A stretch of DNA of 64,000 nucleotides from Isoetes taiwanensis (taxonomy: Eukaryota; Streptophyta; Lycopodiopsida; Isoetales; Isoetaceae), in assembly GCA_021234155.1 (NCBI GenBank), contig JAJEKV010000385.1, positions 124,001 through 188,000 of the forward strand. Direction: 5' to 3'. Positions 27,470-38,274 of the stretch are shown here, one piece after another. Numbering within the stretch: the first letter of the stretch is position 1; the number at the start of each line of letters is the position of its first letter. The notes under the pieces were generated by a model. The model was not told where the DNA came from, did not search any database, and saw only the letters and a program-made list of their open reading frames with translations. A program made the translations under genes and the position numbers.

Positions 27470-27786
27470 CAAGGTCAGAGTGTGCATCCAGCTATTTTGG
27501 CAAACTCCTTCATTGTGGAATTTGATCTGTCATTAATGTGGGGTTACCAGTTCGTTGTGTCGGTTCTGCGGCTCAATCGAAAGCGATGAAACACGTTCGT
27601 GGTAACTTGAAACTAGAATCGGCGCGATACCCTGATGTTGGTGCTGCTGCTGAATCTGGTTTAGACCCTGACGCTGCTACTAAGTATTCACTGAATTGTG
27701 GGGCTGGGCGAATAGAGGATTTTAAATAACCATAATATAGCCCACCTCCTATTGAAAAAGAAACCGTGGTTAGTTATGCTGCATAA
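27470..27786 (+). pseudogene. atp1: atp1-like fragment (mitochondrial ATP synthase alpha), first in copy 2
   Basis: From 27,532 the frame reads INVGLPVRCVGSAAQSKAMK, then VRGNLKLESARYPDV, then SGLDPDAATKYSLNCGAG and, after two in-frame TAA codons, YSPPPIEKETVVSYAA. These align in order with the conserved region of F1 ATP synthase alpha following the beta-barrel and nucleotide-binding domains (family phrases INVGLSVSRVGSAAQ, DAATQ, LNRGARLTE, QPQYSPLPIE). Upstream, HCGI before SVINVGL matches the YRGI of the family. The TAA codons replace the Gln codons of that QPQ. In plants atp1 is mitochondrial, so this is best read as a decayed nuclear transfer. No P-loop or start is present. Confidence 0.75.
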
Positions 27787-28762
27787 CTGAGCAAATAAAC
27801 AATTAATCGGGTGCCTCTCACAAACAATCCACACAGAGCTTCCCTCTTTTCCACGGACCCAGAAAAAGAGCCTAGCTACTCTCTTCACAACCTTTGGTTT
27901 TAGAAAGCCATCAGAATGGGAAGAAAAAAGGGGTGGAAATTAAAAAGATTTAGAAGATATACTTGAGATTACGTATCCACAATGCAAGGAAAGGAAATTC
28001 TTTTAGGCCGTCAATTACATAGAAGGATTTTTATCTCAGTTTTATCTTTGAATTCAGTACTTGGGTCCTTCAATTTGGTATTGGATTTTTAATGAGCCAT
28101 GTAACATATTGTTCGATTGCAGAATGATATTTTAACTACTCTGTTTAGTGTATTTTCTTTTCCTTTTAATTGATGTTGAATGCCTCTCAGATGTTCCAGT
28201 TCTATGTAAGATGCGATAGAGCAAATTGTGAAAAGTTATAGGAATGAAATATTATTGTAATAAAGTGAATAAGGTCATATGATATTTCTTATAGACCTTC
28301 TAAGAAGCTTCTCTTTTTTAGGTTGAGGGAATCTCTAAAAATTTCCTTACTTAACAAACTAACAAGAATGCTAAAAAATCATAGATAGGACTCAAATTGT
28401 TGTGATAATGTAAGAACTCACAGCAAGCAATGGTTTAATAAGAAAGCCATACCCCTTGGTTCTATACGCCCAATTGTTAGAATTCTAAATGAATTCACTA
28501 CAATCATACGTATGCTGGCTATGATCCTGGATTCAATTATGCAATAATATTCATAGGCGATTATCAAATGGAATATTCCTGTAAGAAGGCATCGTGAGTC
28601 ATTAAGAATGACAGGGCATAGTTAGATATGTAATAATTACGATAGGATATTAAGCTTTCACTCTGTTTCGCTTCCTCTGTTTCTTACTTTACTTTGTCTT
28701 CTGTTAACTGAATTGCTCTCCCGCCTAATCAATCCGACACTGTAAATCACAAAAGCTTGACG

Positions 28763-29653
28763 ATGGCGACTGTGTTTCTGGTCGACGTCAAATTTGGCGA
28801 ATTGCTGGTAAGCAACAGTTCTATTTCTTTATGTTATTCCCTCTCTTTTCGATCGGTTTTAGACATACCGTAGGAGCTGGAGGGAGTTGCACTAGCAGCG
28901 GATAAGGAAATCACTGCTGTTGGTCCCAATCAAAAGAATTATTCTGTCTTCACGGTATCAGTCGGCAAAAGAACCTTCTTCGCCGAAGGATGAGAGCTTT
29001 TTTTACGCGAAAATAACATAACTGACAGCACTGCTCTTCTGCGTTTCACATCAAATAATGGCACACAGTTGACAGCAAGAGCTCTTGATGGGGCTTACCG
29101 TGTGAAACCTCTTGGTAATTGAAAACTTGACGCCCCTATCGATGATCCACCTACTAATACAAATAAAAAACACGAGCATGATGTTAAGAATGATGTCCCT
29201 ATGCATGTCGATGCTGAGAATCAGGTTTTGCTTACTGACGATGATTTATCGGATGATGAAGAACCAATATCAAAAAAAGCATTCCATGTTCCTCTCCTCA
29301 AAGCTAATTTCAACAGAGGCCTGGTACTGTTCTATTATCTTTTGCTTTCAACTACTATAAATGTTTTGAATTACTACTCCTTTCTTTTTTGTTAGATACT
29401 AGAACAGCAAGATAGGTGGCGAAATCCTCCCAAAGGATCCACTGTGATAATTGTGGGACTTGATGATCAGAAAGCAGGGTTAGCAAGCAAAAAAAGCAAG
29501 CATTGTCTCAGCCATGGTTGGAGTGCTTTCAAAAAATTGTTTGGCTTACGACTTGGTGATATCTTAGAATTTAAACTGCATGAAGATGAACTTCAATGGA
29601 ACATGAAGGTTCTGGAAGGTGCAGCTTTACATAGGCTGAAGCCTCGAACTTAA
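28763..29653 (+). pseudogene. Two-domain B3 DNA-binding protein pseudogene (copy 2)
   Basis: Three exons can be placed by comparison with the minus-strand gene at 42,276-44,576. Exon 1 (28,763-28,807) encodes MATVFLVDVKFGELL and ends at GTAAGC. Exon 2 (28,874-29,323) starts ELEGVALAADKEITAVGPN, covers the first B3 domain and ends with an acidic linker, LSDDEEPISKKAFHVPLLK. Exon 3 (29,396-29,653) is fully open, 86 codons, with the second B3 domain: DRWRNPPKGS, HCLSHGWSAFKKLFGLRLGD, ILEFKLHEDELQWNMKV. B3 proteins bind DNA in the nucleus. Exon 2 has two in-frame TGA codons at positions where the relative encodes Trp (EGW and LGxW), so the gene is dead as written. Both are G-to-A changes and are older than the large duplication. 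Confidence 0.8.
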
Positions 29654-32086
29654 TTAGTGTTCTGAGAGCTTTTTATGCTTAGACAAACACAACATTTTGT
29701 TTTGCTGAATGTTTTCCTTATGTGATGGATTTTTACCTTCCTCACTATTTCATCTTCTCCAATGTATGATCAGACTGCCGATAAATGTAATATATATAAC
29801 TGAATATCCTTTCTTTGATCTGTCTGTTGGATGTATTGAATTTGATTGCCAACACATGCAAAATAAAATAAGAAAATGATACTATTGAAAAGAACTGCAT
29901 GCTTTCAGACACTAGTATAATAATACTGTAGTTAGATTGAATGTCTCAACATAAAATTGTTGGATGGACTATACCAAGCAGCATTGAATGTGAAGCTGTT
30001 TGTCATATGCTTATTCCTAAAGCCACCGTGGCGGTTATATCACAGGAAGTATTTTCTATCCCTTACTGAGCAGAAATATTGATAATTTCAATGCTTCATA
30101 AAATGAGGTTTCCATTCATGGTTGAAGGGCTCTAAGCCAGAAAACTCTGTAGCTTACCTGTTGGCCAATTCAATATTACCCTCTTTAGGCTAATTATTGT
30201 TTTTTTGGCTGCAGGTAACCAGAGTTCTTTCTACGTACTCTATTTTCGATCATGTATTTATCAAGCGTGATAACACGGAGCATTCTGAAGTTTGTTTACA
30301 ATGGAAGAGGAAGTTCTTTGATGAAGTACTAGCTAAGCCAAATAATCTGACTTACTTGCAAACTACAGCCATCTTTAAGATATTCAGGTGGTATTATTTT
30401 CCAGAATATTATTGTGCTAAATGTATGGAGGCTGGGCAGATCTGGACCTGAACATGGTAGCTCTAACTTTAAAAGAATACACGGATTAATATTCTAAGCT
30501 TTCAGTTTCTGTACCTTAAAGTGTGACAGGGTATCACTTTGAAAAACATCTATTATGGTGAAAATTAAATAATATCTATCTTTTTTGAAAAGCTTTGGTC
30601 TATACTTATAATTCTATATCTGACTGTTGGAAACTCAATTGAGAAACTAGAAAGTAATCTAATTGCGAATTGCAAATACAATGGTCAGTATTATATACCA
30701 AGTACGGTTAGGAGTTGGAGTTTATGAAGTTAGCATTTCAATTGATATCATATCTCTTCTAACGCACACTAACTAAAGATGATCTATGATAGATCTTCCA
30801 CATTTCTTAAAAAACATTATGCTTGCGAAAACCATTTGTTCAATGAACAAGTATACAATTATTCATGAAATGCTGGGGATTAGTAGAGATTCTGCTGGAT
30901 ATGCCGTATGAGTTATCAAAGTAGAAAATAAGATGACTTATCTAGATTTTTGCACGTTATGATGCTTTAGGCAAGAGGCCCTTTTGGTTACCATGTGTCC
31001 TGGCATGAGAGTCGTATTTTGCCAGAAGATCTTTTGTGTTTGATTTGGGTTTGTGATGAGCTGAAATGTAAACAAGGTTCACACTTCACAATAGAATGCA
31101 CTACACAATAGAATGCACTTCACAATAGAATGCTAGCCATATACATGGCTCCCATTGATATTTTAGCAAAGGGTGGGGATTAAAGGTGAATCCATAGGCA
31201 TACATGCATGGGATGCAGATGGGGGACATGAGAAACCTCCCTCATTTTCATAACCTCATTCAGAGCCAAGATGCAATAGAGCAAATTATGAAAAGGTCTC
31301 ATGACATTTCTTACAGACCTTCTAAGGAGCTTTCCAGCTTTAGATTGACAGAATCGTAAGGGAATATTAGAGAATCTAATAGTGCCTCTATAAAATCTTA
31401 GGGAATATTTGTGTAATATTGGATGAACCTTGAATACTGTAGGGAATTTTAATAGACTACTGCAGCATCTACGGCCACTTTTGTGGAATCTTAAAGAATC
31501 TAAGGCGATCTTAGAGAGACATGCAGCTGGAACAAATCGATATCATTAGACAGAAGCTAAGACAGAAACAACACAATTTAGTTTAGAGGAATTGCATCTG
31601 ATTTTTGGAAGTACGTAATTCACTAGCATTTACACCTGTCTTGCAACTCCTCTTTAAAAATTTGCTTGCTTAACAAATTAGCAATTACAATTCGAGGTTT
31701 AATGTGATAGACCTTGGCATTTGTTTCCAAGATTATCGAAGTAACGAAGCTTCTATTGAAACTATGTTTCAAGTTAGATATTGAGTTCGTAAAGTACGCT
31801 TGCAGAATCTAAACTTTGTTATCATGCAATCGAATGTGTTTTCATCTATACATTTTGCAAGGATCCTACACTACTATGTACTAGGGTTATTGTTCATGGG
31901 ATTTACAACCTAAATTGGGAATATGTTAGTAAGTAAAATACCATTGTGAAAATGTAATGTTACATAACAATTTGGACCAATGTTCATGGTTGCTTATGCT
32001 TTGGGGAGTACTTAAGTGGGATTTGTTAGTCAGGCCTATGCGGGAGGCTATTGTTTAATTTTGTTTGTGAATCATAGGTATCTTGG
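29654..32086. other. Repeat copy 2 stretch, mostly without recognisable gene
   Basis: Contains the exon-like ORF at 30,213-30,451, a triple ACAATAGAATGCACT motif at 31,085-31,135, and AATCTAAG/CTTAGA-rich words at 31,360-31,530. Several phrases, such as GCAAATACAATGGTCA near 30,675, recur at about 26,710, showing more small internal repeats. I see no other gene. Confidence 0.4.
30213..30451 (+). other. Exon-like open frame of unknown family
   Basis: After a pyrimidine-rich stretch and GCTGCAG (a good splice acceptor) the frame is open for about 79 codons and ends at TGA. It encodes LSTYSIFDHVFIKRD, KRKFFDEVLAKPNNLTYLQ and a Cys-containing tail YYCAKCMEAGQIWT. It lies about 560 bases downstream of the B3 pseudogene on the same strand and could be a further exon of that locus or of another gene. 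The copy-1 counterpart at about 11,830-12,060 is broken. I do not recognise the family. Confidence 0.3.
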
Positions 32087-32398
32087 ATGGGATATAATTT
32101 GTACTTTAATAGGGAAGTTAAAAGTAAAATGTACATTACAACATTTGATGTAAATGTAGAACATAGTGGAGAACTTTTCTATAAACACAAGTCCCTTATT
32201 GTTTACGGACTGTATGTGACCGATGGGAGGCAGTTAGCAGTCAGACCTTCAAAAGAGATAACTTTAACCGGGTTGAACTTCCATGTCCATAGAATTAGAA
32301 ACATCAAACTTGACCTATTCTTTGGTGTCTCAATGCCATTGAATCAAGGACACCATTTTAACAATTATAGTGGATATTGGAACTACAGAGTGAACTAA
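32087..32398 (+). CDS. 103-codon ORF of unknown function (copy 2)
   Basis: Same ORF as 13,701-14,012; it begins MGYNLYFNREVKSKMYITTF. Codons 10 and 11 differ between the two copies because of a compensating pair of single-base shifts (GGGGAAGT versus GGGAAGTT); the rest of the protein is identical. It remains open in both copies although most other frames in the unit are broken in at least one. No domain, signal or membrane segment is visible. Transcription and translation are unproven. Confidence 0.4.
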   Translation: MGYNLYFNREVKSKMYITTFDVNVEHSGELFYKHKSLIVYGLYVTDGRQLAVRPSKEITLTGLNFHVHRIRNIKLDLFFGVSMPLNQGHHFNNYSGYWNYRVN

Positions 32399-33599
32399 AG
32401 AAGTTGAGGAATTGAGCTATTCTTGCAACATGTAAGCTTCTTCAGGAGAGGGGTAGACCATCCTTCTTCCAATAATTCTTGCTTGCTAGCAATATCGCAA
32501 ACACGAGGGTATTGATCCTCCTTAAGAAGGTTTGTTGATAAAGACTGAGACAAAAATGCGCTAGAAGAAGGTGATGGTGCAGAACCAGCTTGAGCAAAAG
32601 CCAGAAGAGCTAGTACTCCTGGCAAATTAACCGGTGCGTAAAATGCAGTATGCCTTTATGAGGAGAACATCTTTGCAAGCTCAGGTCCTTTAAGCAGACG
32701 TAGTTTGTACTTGAAAAAAGATGGGCCACTTTTGACCATGACTGGGAAATAGAAACACAAATAAAAACAGATACACAACTTCGAGGACCATTAATAATAG
32801 GATGGGCAAGATGCATACTCAATCATTGACAATCATGATGTGTACATGAAATTGCATGTGTGGAACTTTATTGAACTTTGGTGGTTGTTTTACTATACCC
32901 AAGTCAAACTCGATGTAGTGAATTCGACGAAGATTTGCAAATTATGTTGAAATTTTAAGAGATGCCATGTTGAGAGCTTCTTAGAAAGCCTCTCATCAAT
33001 GATGTGTGAAGGACGAGCAACTAGTCATGGGCATTAGATCTAAGACTTCATGAAACTTTACGAGGATTTTCTTTATTCCTAGGCTCCTATGGAGATTTTC
33101 CATGATTATGCAACATTCGTTTGACATTGTCCCAGATTACCTAAATTCCATGTCTTTCAATTTCTACAAAGTGTAGGGGTGCTTTTCCTTACCATTGAAC
33201 TGTCAATCTTAGATCCCATTAAGCATAAACCCTAGTTGATAATCCAAAACCAGTTAACCCTACTCAATAGCAAAATCTGCATCACTTAAAATTAAGACGA
33301 ATAGAGTTAAATGCGAACGAAATGGGATATAAATACTTGAACGACCCACAAAATAAATCAAACATTAAATTGAGAATGCAATCTCAAATAACAACCCAAA
33401 AAGTGAAAGTCAAATACTGTATGGACATATTCTTATCCATATATCTTTAGGCTTGGTTGAATCCCTATAAAATTATCCATGCATGTGCAAAATAGAGAGC
33501 CAATCTGACAGACGCTGAGGTACGAAAGCATGGGGAGCAAACATGATTAGATGGATCCACTCAAACTGGGCATCCCGTTTGATCGCGAGATCAGAGTGT

Positions 33600-33925
33600 G
33601 CATCTAACTATTCTGGAGAACTCCTTCATCGTAGAATTTGATCTGTTATTAACGTGGGATCACCAATTCCTTGCGTCGATTCTGTAGCTCAGTTGAAAGC
33701 CATGAAAGAAGTTTGTGGTAACTTAAAACCAGAATCGGCATAATATCCTGAAGTTGTCGTTTCTGCTGAATCTGGTTCAGATCTTCACGCTACTACTAAG
33801 TATTCATTGAATTGCGGGGCTAGGGCAACAGAGGCTCTTAGATAACCATAATATAGCCCACCTCCTATTGAAAAAGAAACCGTGATTACTTATGCTGCTG
33901 ATAAAGGTTATTCAGATGAAAAAAG
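33600..33925 (+). pseudogene. atp1: atp1-like fragment (mitochondrial ATP synthase alpha), second in copy 2
   Basis: The best preserved of the four atp1-like pieces. From 33,648 one frame runs INVGSPIPCVDSVAQLKAMK, EVCGNLKPESA, TAA, YPEVVVSAESGSDLHATTK, YSLNCGARATEALR, TAA, P, TAA, YSPPPIEKETVITYAADKGY. All three TAA codons stand where the ATP synthase alpha family has Gln (AQY and KQPQY), consistent with CAA to TAA changes. The piece sits in an internal repeat (about 33,420-34,500) whose partner is 27,290-28,510. It cannot encode a subunit and is a nuclear remnant. Confidence 0.8.
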
Positions 33926-34289
33926 GTGAGAATTGCAAAAATTTGGAAAATATACTTGAAATTATGTATCCACAATGGAAAGAAAGAAAATTCCTTGAGG
34001 GCATCAACTACATAAAAGGATTTCTGTCTCAGTGTTGCCTTTGAATTCAGTACTTGGGTCGTTAAATTTGGTACTGGATTCCTAATGAGCTATATAACAT
34101 GCTATTCGATTGTAGAATGATATCTTAGGTATTCTGTTTAGCCTGTTTTCTTTTTCTTTCGATTGATGTCGCATGCCTCTCAGATGTTCCAATTCTATGT
34201 AAGATGCGATAGAGCAAATTGTGAAAAAGTGTAAGAGTGGAATATTATTGTAATAAGGTGAATAAGGTCAGATGATACTTATTACTAGC

Positions 34290-34490
34290 AAGAACTCACA
34301 GCAAGCAATGATTTAGTAAGAAAGCAATACCCCTTGGATGTATACGCCCAATTGTTAGAATTCTAAATGAATTCTAAATGTATCCGCCCATTGTTGTGAT
34401 AATGTAAGAACTCACAACAACCAATGGTTTAGTAAGAAAGCGATACCCCCTAGATGTATACGCCCAATTGTTACAATTCTAAATGAATTC
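34290..34490. repeat. Tandem duplication of about 117 bases
   Basis: AGAACTCACA, AGTAAGAAAGC and GTATACGCCCAATTGTTA occur in the same order twice, beginning at about 34,290 and 34,407. A third, diverged unit is at 28,408-28,500. The copy-1 equivalent is 15,905-16,100. Confidence 0.7.
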
Positions 34491-35067
34491 ACTTCAATTG
34501 TACACATGTTAGTTATAGTCCTCGATTGAGTTTTAGGGAATTTAGAAAAATAGCGAAAACATGTAGGGCAAATTATTAAGACAAGGTAAATTTTGAGAGG
34601 AACCATAGTAGAGGAAAATTGCCTGCTAAGTTCTTGCGGATATTTGATATATTCCCTGTCCTTTCTAATAGTCATATGTGTTTATATTCAATTACGAAAC
34701 TATCACAATAATGTAGTGGTAACTTAATGAGTTGGGGTCTTACCAATAGAAATATTTAGTATCGTTTGCTATTTTGGAAGTTAAATAACAATCCATACGT
34801 ATATGTGGACGAGAGACATGGGTGATTCATGATAGTAATGAAGAACTGCTAGAGTTGTCATACGCGAAATGCACAACAAAATTTGTGACTGTCCGACTTC
34901 TTGACGGTGCCCGTTTACGATACATACACGCCTACTGCCGCTCAAGCTAGCATAGTCAACGACATTCCACAGTTGTCTTCGCCTAAGATTAGATAATATA
35001 GTCTAAACTTTCTTATGATAGGGTCGATTATATTTTCATCTATGCACATTTCGCTAGGATCCTTAAT

Positions 35068-37436
35068 CCCCACCGTCTGTGAAAAAGATTAAGCGTTCAG
35101 ATTATGACACCTCATGGGGGCTATAGATGGGTCATATGATGGCCATGCATGAGGCATGCAGCCTCATCTCCAAGCCGTTGGATAAAGGGGTTAGGTGAAA
35201 TTTGCACCATTGAAATTAAATAAGAAATAGCTTGGAAGGTTCATAAATAGGGCAAAAGATCTGAGCCATTCTTGGAAGGGGCATAAATATTAACCTTCTG
35301 ATTGAAGGAACTCTTTATTCAAAGTTAAGCAATTAATGCTTGATATGAGGCAGTCGCAATTTAATATGTTTTCCTTAGTGTTTAGCTTCCTTAGCGAAGT
35401 GTAGAAATTCCCCGTATGAAAAATACATTTGTAGCCCCGCATCACTCCTTGCAACAACCAGGTGTCATAGCTAAGCTTTTGCAATCGAATTCTTCAAGTT
35501 ATCTGCGTCTTCACGGAATAAAAGACTGACAATGCTTTACTGTCACATAGGACATAATTGTAAATTCCTTCCCTTCATCACTTTAAGCCTAAGGCAATAT
35601 CGATCATGGGTAATAAAATATGTCAAAGGAGAATCCAACAAGGGCTTTCAAATGACCATTGGCTATAACATCTTGACATAAGTTCATTCTTCATGGTGCA
35701 TCAAGGCATTGAATCCCTGACAAAAAACAAGGTATACCCATGAGTAAATATATTATGCTCAACTGCATGTTCAATTAGTGCAGACTACAAGGGACTCCAG
35801 TTTTACTTCAACACACATTCAATGCTCAAAGAATGGTTTTTGATCATGTAAATGATCTGGGGCCTAGAATGGGATGGGCATAACCAAATATCATTGACAT
35901 TGGACCTTGGCATCTAGAGTCCATATGTGTGCAGCATCATCCACTTAATGTTGGAACCGGTAATGGCAATATTTTGCTTCTTCAAGCACTTTGTTACCAT
36001 TAACAAGTTGTACACCCATTGGCAAAGGATTAAAGTTTAACTCTGTTTTACCGTAACGAAATACAACTGTAAATTTTACCCCTTAGTCACATTCAGTCCA
36101 CATCACAGCCAGATTCCATTCATTTTGTGTAATAGAATATGTCAAGGGAGAATCCAACAAGGGACTTTCAATTGACCATTGGGTATAACATTGCCATGCT
36201 AAAGCTGGAACATGTGAAACATGAGTTATAGATGTACACTGTTCGTGGTGCATCAAGGGGTTAAATTCTTCACATAGGCAAGAATATAGCCTTGCTTTAT
36301 TTTCAAGGGAATTACTTTTCATATTCCATCCCTCAATAATATGAGGTCCAGATATATGCCACTTTCCATTCATCTCATGTAACAGAATTTGACAAAGGGA
36401 AAACTAGTTATTGGACCCAATACGAAGTGTCGCTAGTGATTAAACATTAGCTTGGATTTGCTCCTAAGCTCTGTCATACTAACATGGAAATACCCTTTAT
36501 TTCCCATCTCTAATTCATTTAAGTTCTAGACAAATGTTAGAATTTCACTACTATTGGGCTACAAATTTTGGCAAACGAAAAACTAACATAGTAAATGCTA
36601 CAACATGTGATGCTTTTACTGGCTTTCTCTTAGCATAAAAGATATTCTCACTTCATAGTGCATCAAGGGTTTAAATCCTTGCCATAGGCAAAAATATATC
36701 CTTGCCTTAATCCCAATAGAATTACTATTCACATTGCGTATAAAAATATATAGGGTAATTCTTGAGCAAAATTGGGCAACATAAGGAGCCAAGTGGCTTC
36801 CACAATAACAAATAAGTGGTTCATTCTAACCAATGGTTAAAAGGTGTGACTTATTAGGTCATGTCGAAAGTTATCAAGCTATCTATTGGGCAAGAATATA
36901 AATATGTGTAAGGTTAACATAAGAAACTAGAGACTAAATCAACTCGATAAAATTGAGAATTTAACCATAGATTGACCAGGACGGTATTCTGGTCTTCCGC
37001 CAACCGTACAACCACATCGCCTAAAGGACGAAGTAGAGCCAGCTCATGCCGGATATTAGAAGCAAGAAGCCCTCTCTGAAACATGCGCCGACAGAAACTT
37101 GCACCGCAGAAACATAGTAAAATTGAAACATTCTAAGGGAATCTCACAAAATCTAAAAGAATCTAAGAGATTTTTATAAAATCTTATAACATACACCGTA
37201 GGAACATACATCATATTTTAATAGAACCTAGGAGGATCTCATGAAATCTAAGCAAATTCATAAAATCTAATGGATTGTTGGAGAACCAAAGGAATCTTCA
37301 TACAATCTGAGCAAGGAATGTCATAAAATTAAAGGGAATCTAGGAGAATCTTCATAAGATCAAATCCAAGAGAATCTCAACTTGCACCGTAAGAACATGC
37401 TAAAATTGGAACTTGCACCGTAGAAATATGCACCGT
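35068..37436. other. Unique AT-rich stretch with diverged dispersed repeats
   Basis: No gene is recognisable. Three diverged copies of one sequence are present: about 35,610-35,720, 36,125-36,330 and 36,600-36,740. They share phrases such as GGAGAATCCAACAAGGG, TGCATCAAGG and CCTTGCCATAGGCA. At 37,130-37,440 the sequence is built from short words AATCTAAG, GGAATCT and TTGCACCGTAG. None of this matches a named element I know. Confidence 0.45.
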
Positions 37437-37690
37437 AGGGTCCTGCATTACTATGTACTGGGTTTATTATTCATGGGATTTAAGATCTAGGTTGCGAACA
37501 TGTTAATAAGAACAACGCCACTCTAGAAATGTAATCTTAGATGATAACTTGGACCAACATCAAACCCTAAATCGTATTGTTTAGTTTTGTTTGTGGTTCT
37601 TAATTATCTTGGTTGGAATATAATTAGTAGTTTAATAGGGGAATTAAAAGTAAGATGTACATTAGAACATTTGAACTGGTACTTTCAGAC
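37437..37690 (+). repeat. Third, diverged piece of the large repeat unit
   Basis: Matches 13,460-13,760 and 31,850-32,150: the landmarks GTCCTGCATTACTATGTACT, TTATTCATGGGATTTA, ATGTTAATAAG, GACCAAC and TTTAATAGGGGAATTAAAAG appear in the same order. It covers the region upstream of the 103-codon ORF and its first 20 or so codons. The frame from FNRG onward is kept (KSKMYIRTFE), but the ATG is TTG and two stops precede. Confidence 0.7.
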
Positions 37691-37864
37691 GGTGTTGAAT
37701 TTATATTAAATTGCCCTCAAATTATTTGAGCTTGCAGTAAAGAAGATGCTGATACAAGAAAGAATTTTTAAATTTTGACTCCGTCAATAATTGATGTCCT
37801 ATGTCTCTTATTGTTTAGAATGTTCTGTAAGTTGACAACTTTGCTTTTAAAGCAATAATATCTG

Positions 37865-38195
37865 TTCGTTCCTTTCTGGCCCTTGTGTGTGCAGACGAGG
37901 TAACTTTCACATAGTTACTATGATGATATTAATTTATGTCATGTCTCTGCATGAGGTACATTCTTTATTTGTCAGTGTCAAAATGGTCCAAACCTCTTAG
38001 TGTCTTTCTTACATCAAAGATTTACTTTGGGCAGCCAATTTGGAACAAATGCAGATGGGCATCGAATTGGCGTCAATGCAGAGGTAATTTTGTCCTTCAA
38101 AATGTTTTGCCCTTATGTCTCCGGACGAGATGATTTTCACATAATTACTATGACGATATTAATACATATTATGTCCTCGCATGAGGTAGACCACA
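37865..38195. repeat. Direct duplication flanking a candidate exon
   Basis: GCAGACGAGGTAACTTTCAC, CATAGTTACTATGATGATAT and GTCATGTCTCTGCATGAGGT near 37,893-37,960 recur with a few changes near 38,120-38,190. Between them is a short candidate exon: acceptor GGGCAG at about 38,034, then coding-like NLEQMQMGIELASMQ, then the donor GAGGTAATTT near 38,083. I cannot name its gene. Confidence 0.5.
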
Positions 38196-38274
38196 TACTC
38201 ATTATCATAGTATGTCAAACAAATCTCGACCTCATAAAATATAAACTTTGTAATTGTATAAGCCTAGCTGACTA

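Larger units (their letters stand above)
18393..35067. repeat. Large direct repeat, copy 2 (complete)
   Basis: Second copy of the unit that starts the window. It begins in the middle of otherwise unmatched sequence at CAAAAATAGCAAAG and ends at CTAGGATCCTTAAT, giving 16,675 bases by hand count. It is generally the better preserved copy: frames broken in copy 1 are often open here, because CTG and CAG trinucleotides are intact. No terminal repeats or target-site duplication were seen at its edges, so transposition of the whole unit is not supported. Confidence 0.95.

Noticed and set aside
32395-32822. Minus-strand frames with NLPGVLALLAFAQAGS next to the 103-codon ORF
   Set aside because: The alanine/leucine-rich phrase recalls a transit or signal segment, but the frame is broken differently in the two copies and no following domain is present.
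35068-37436. Search for tRNA genes and CRISPR-like arrays
   Set aside because: No cloverleaf with a T-arm GGTTCRA motif and no regularly spaced identical repeats with unique spacers were seen; the repeats here are irregular and diverged.
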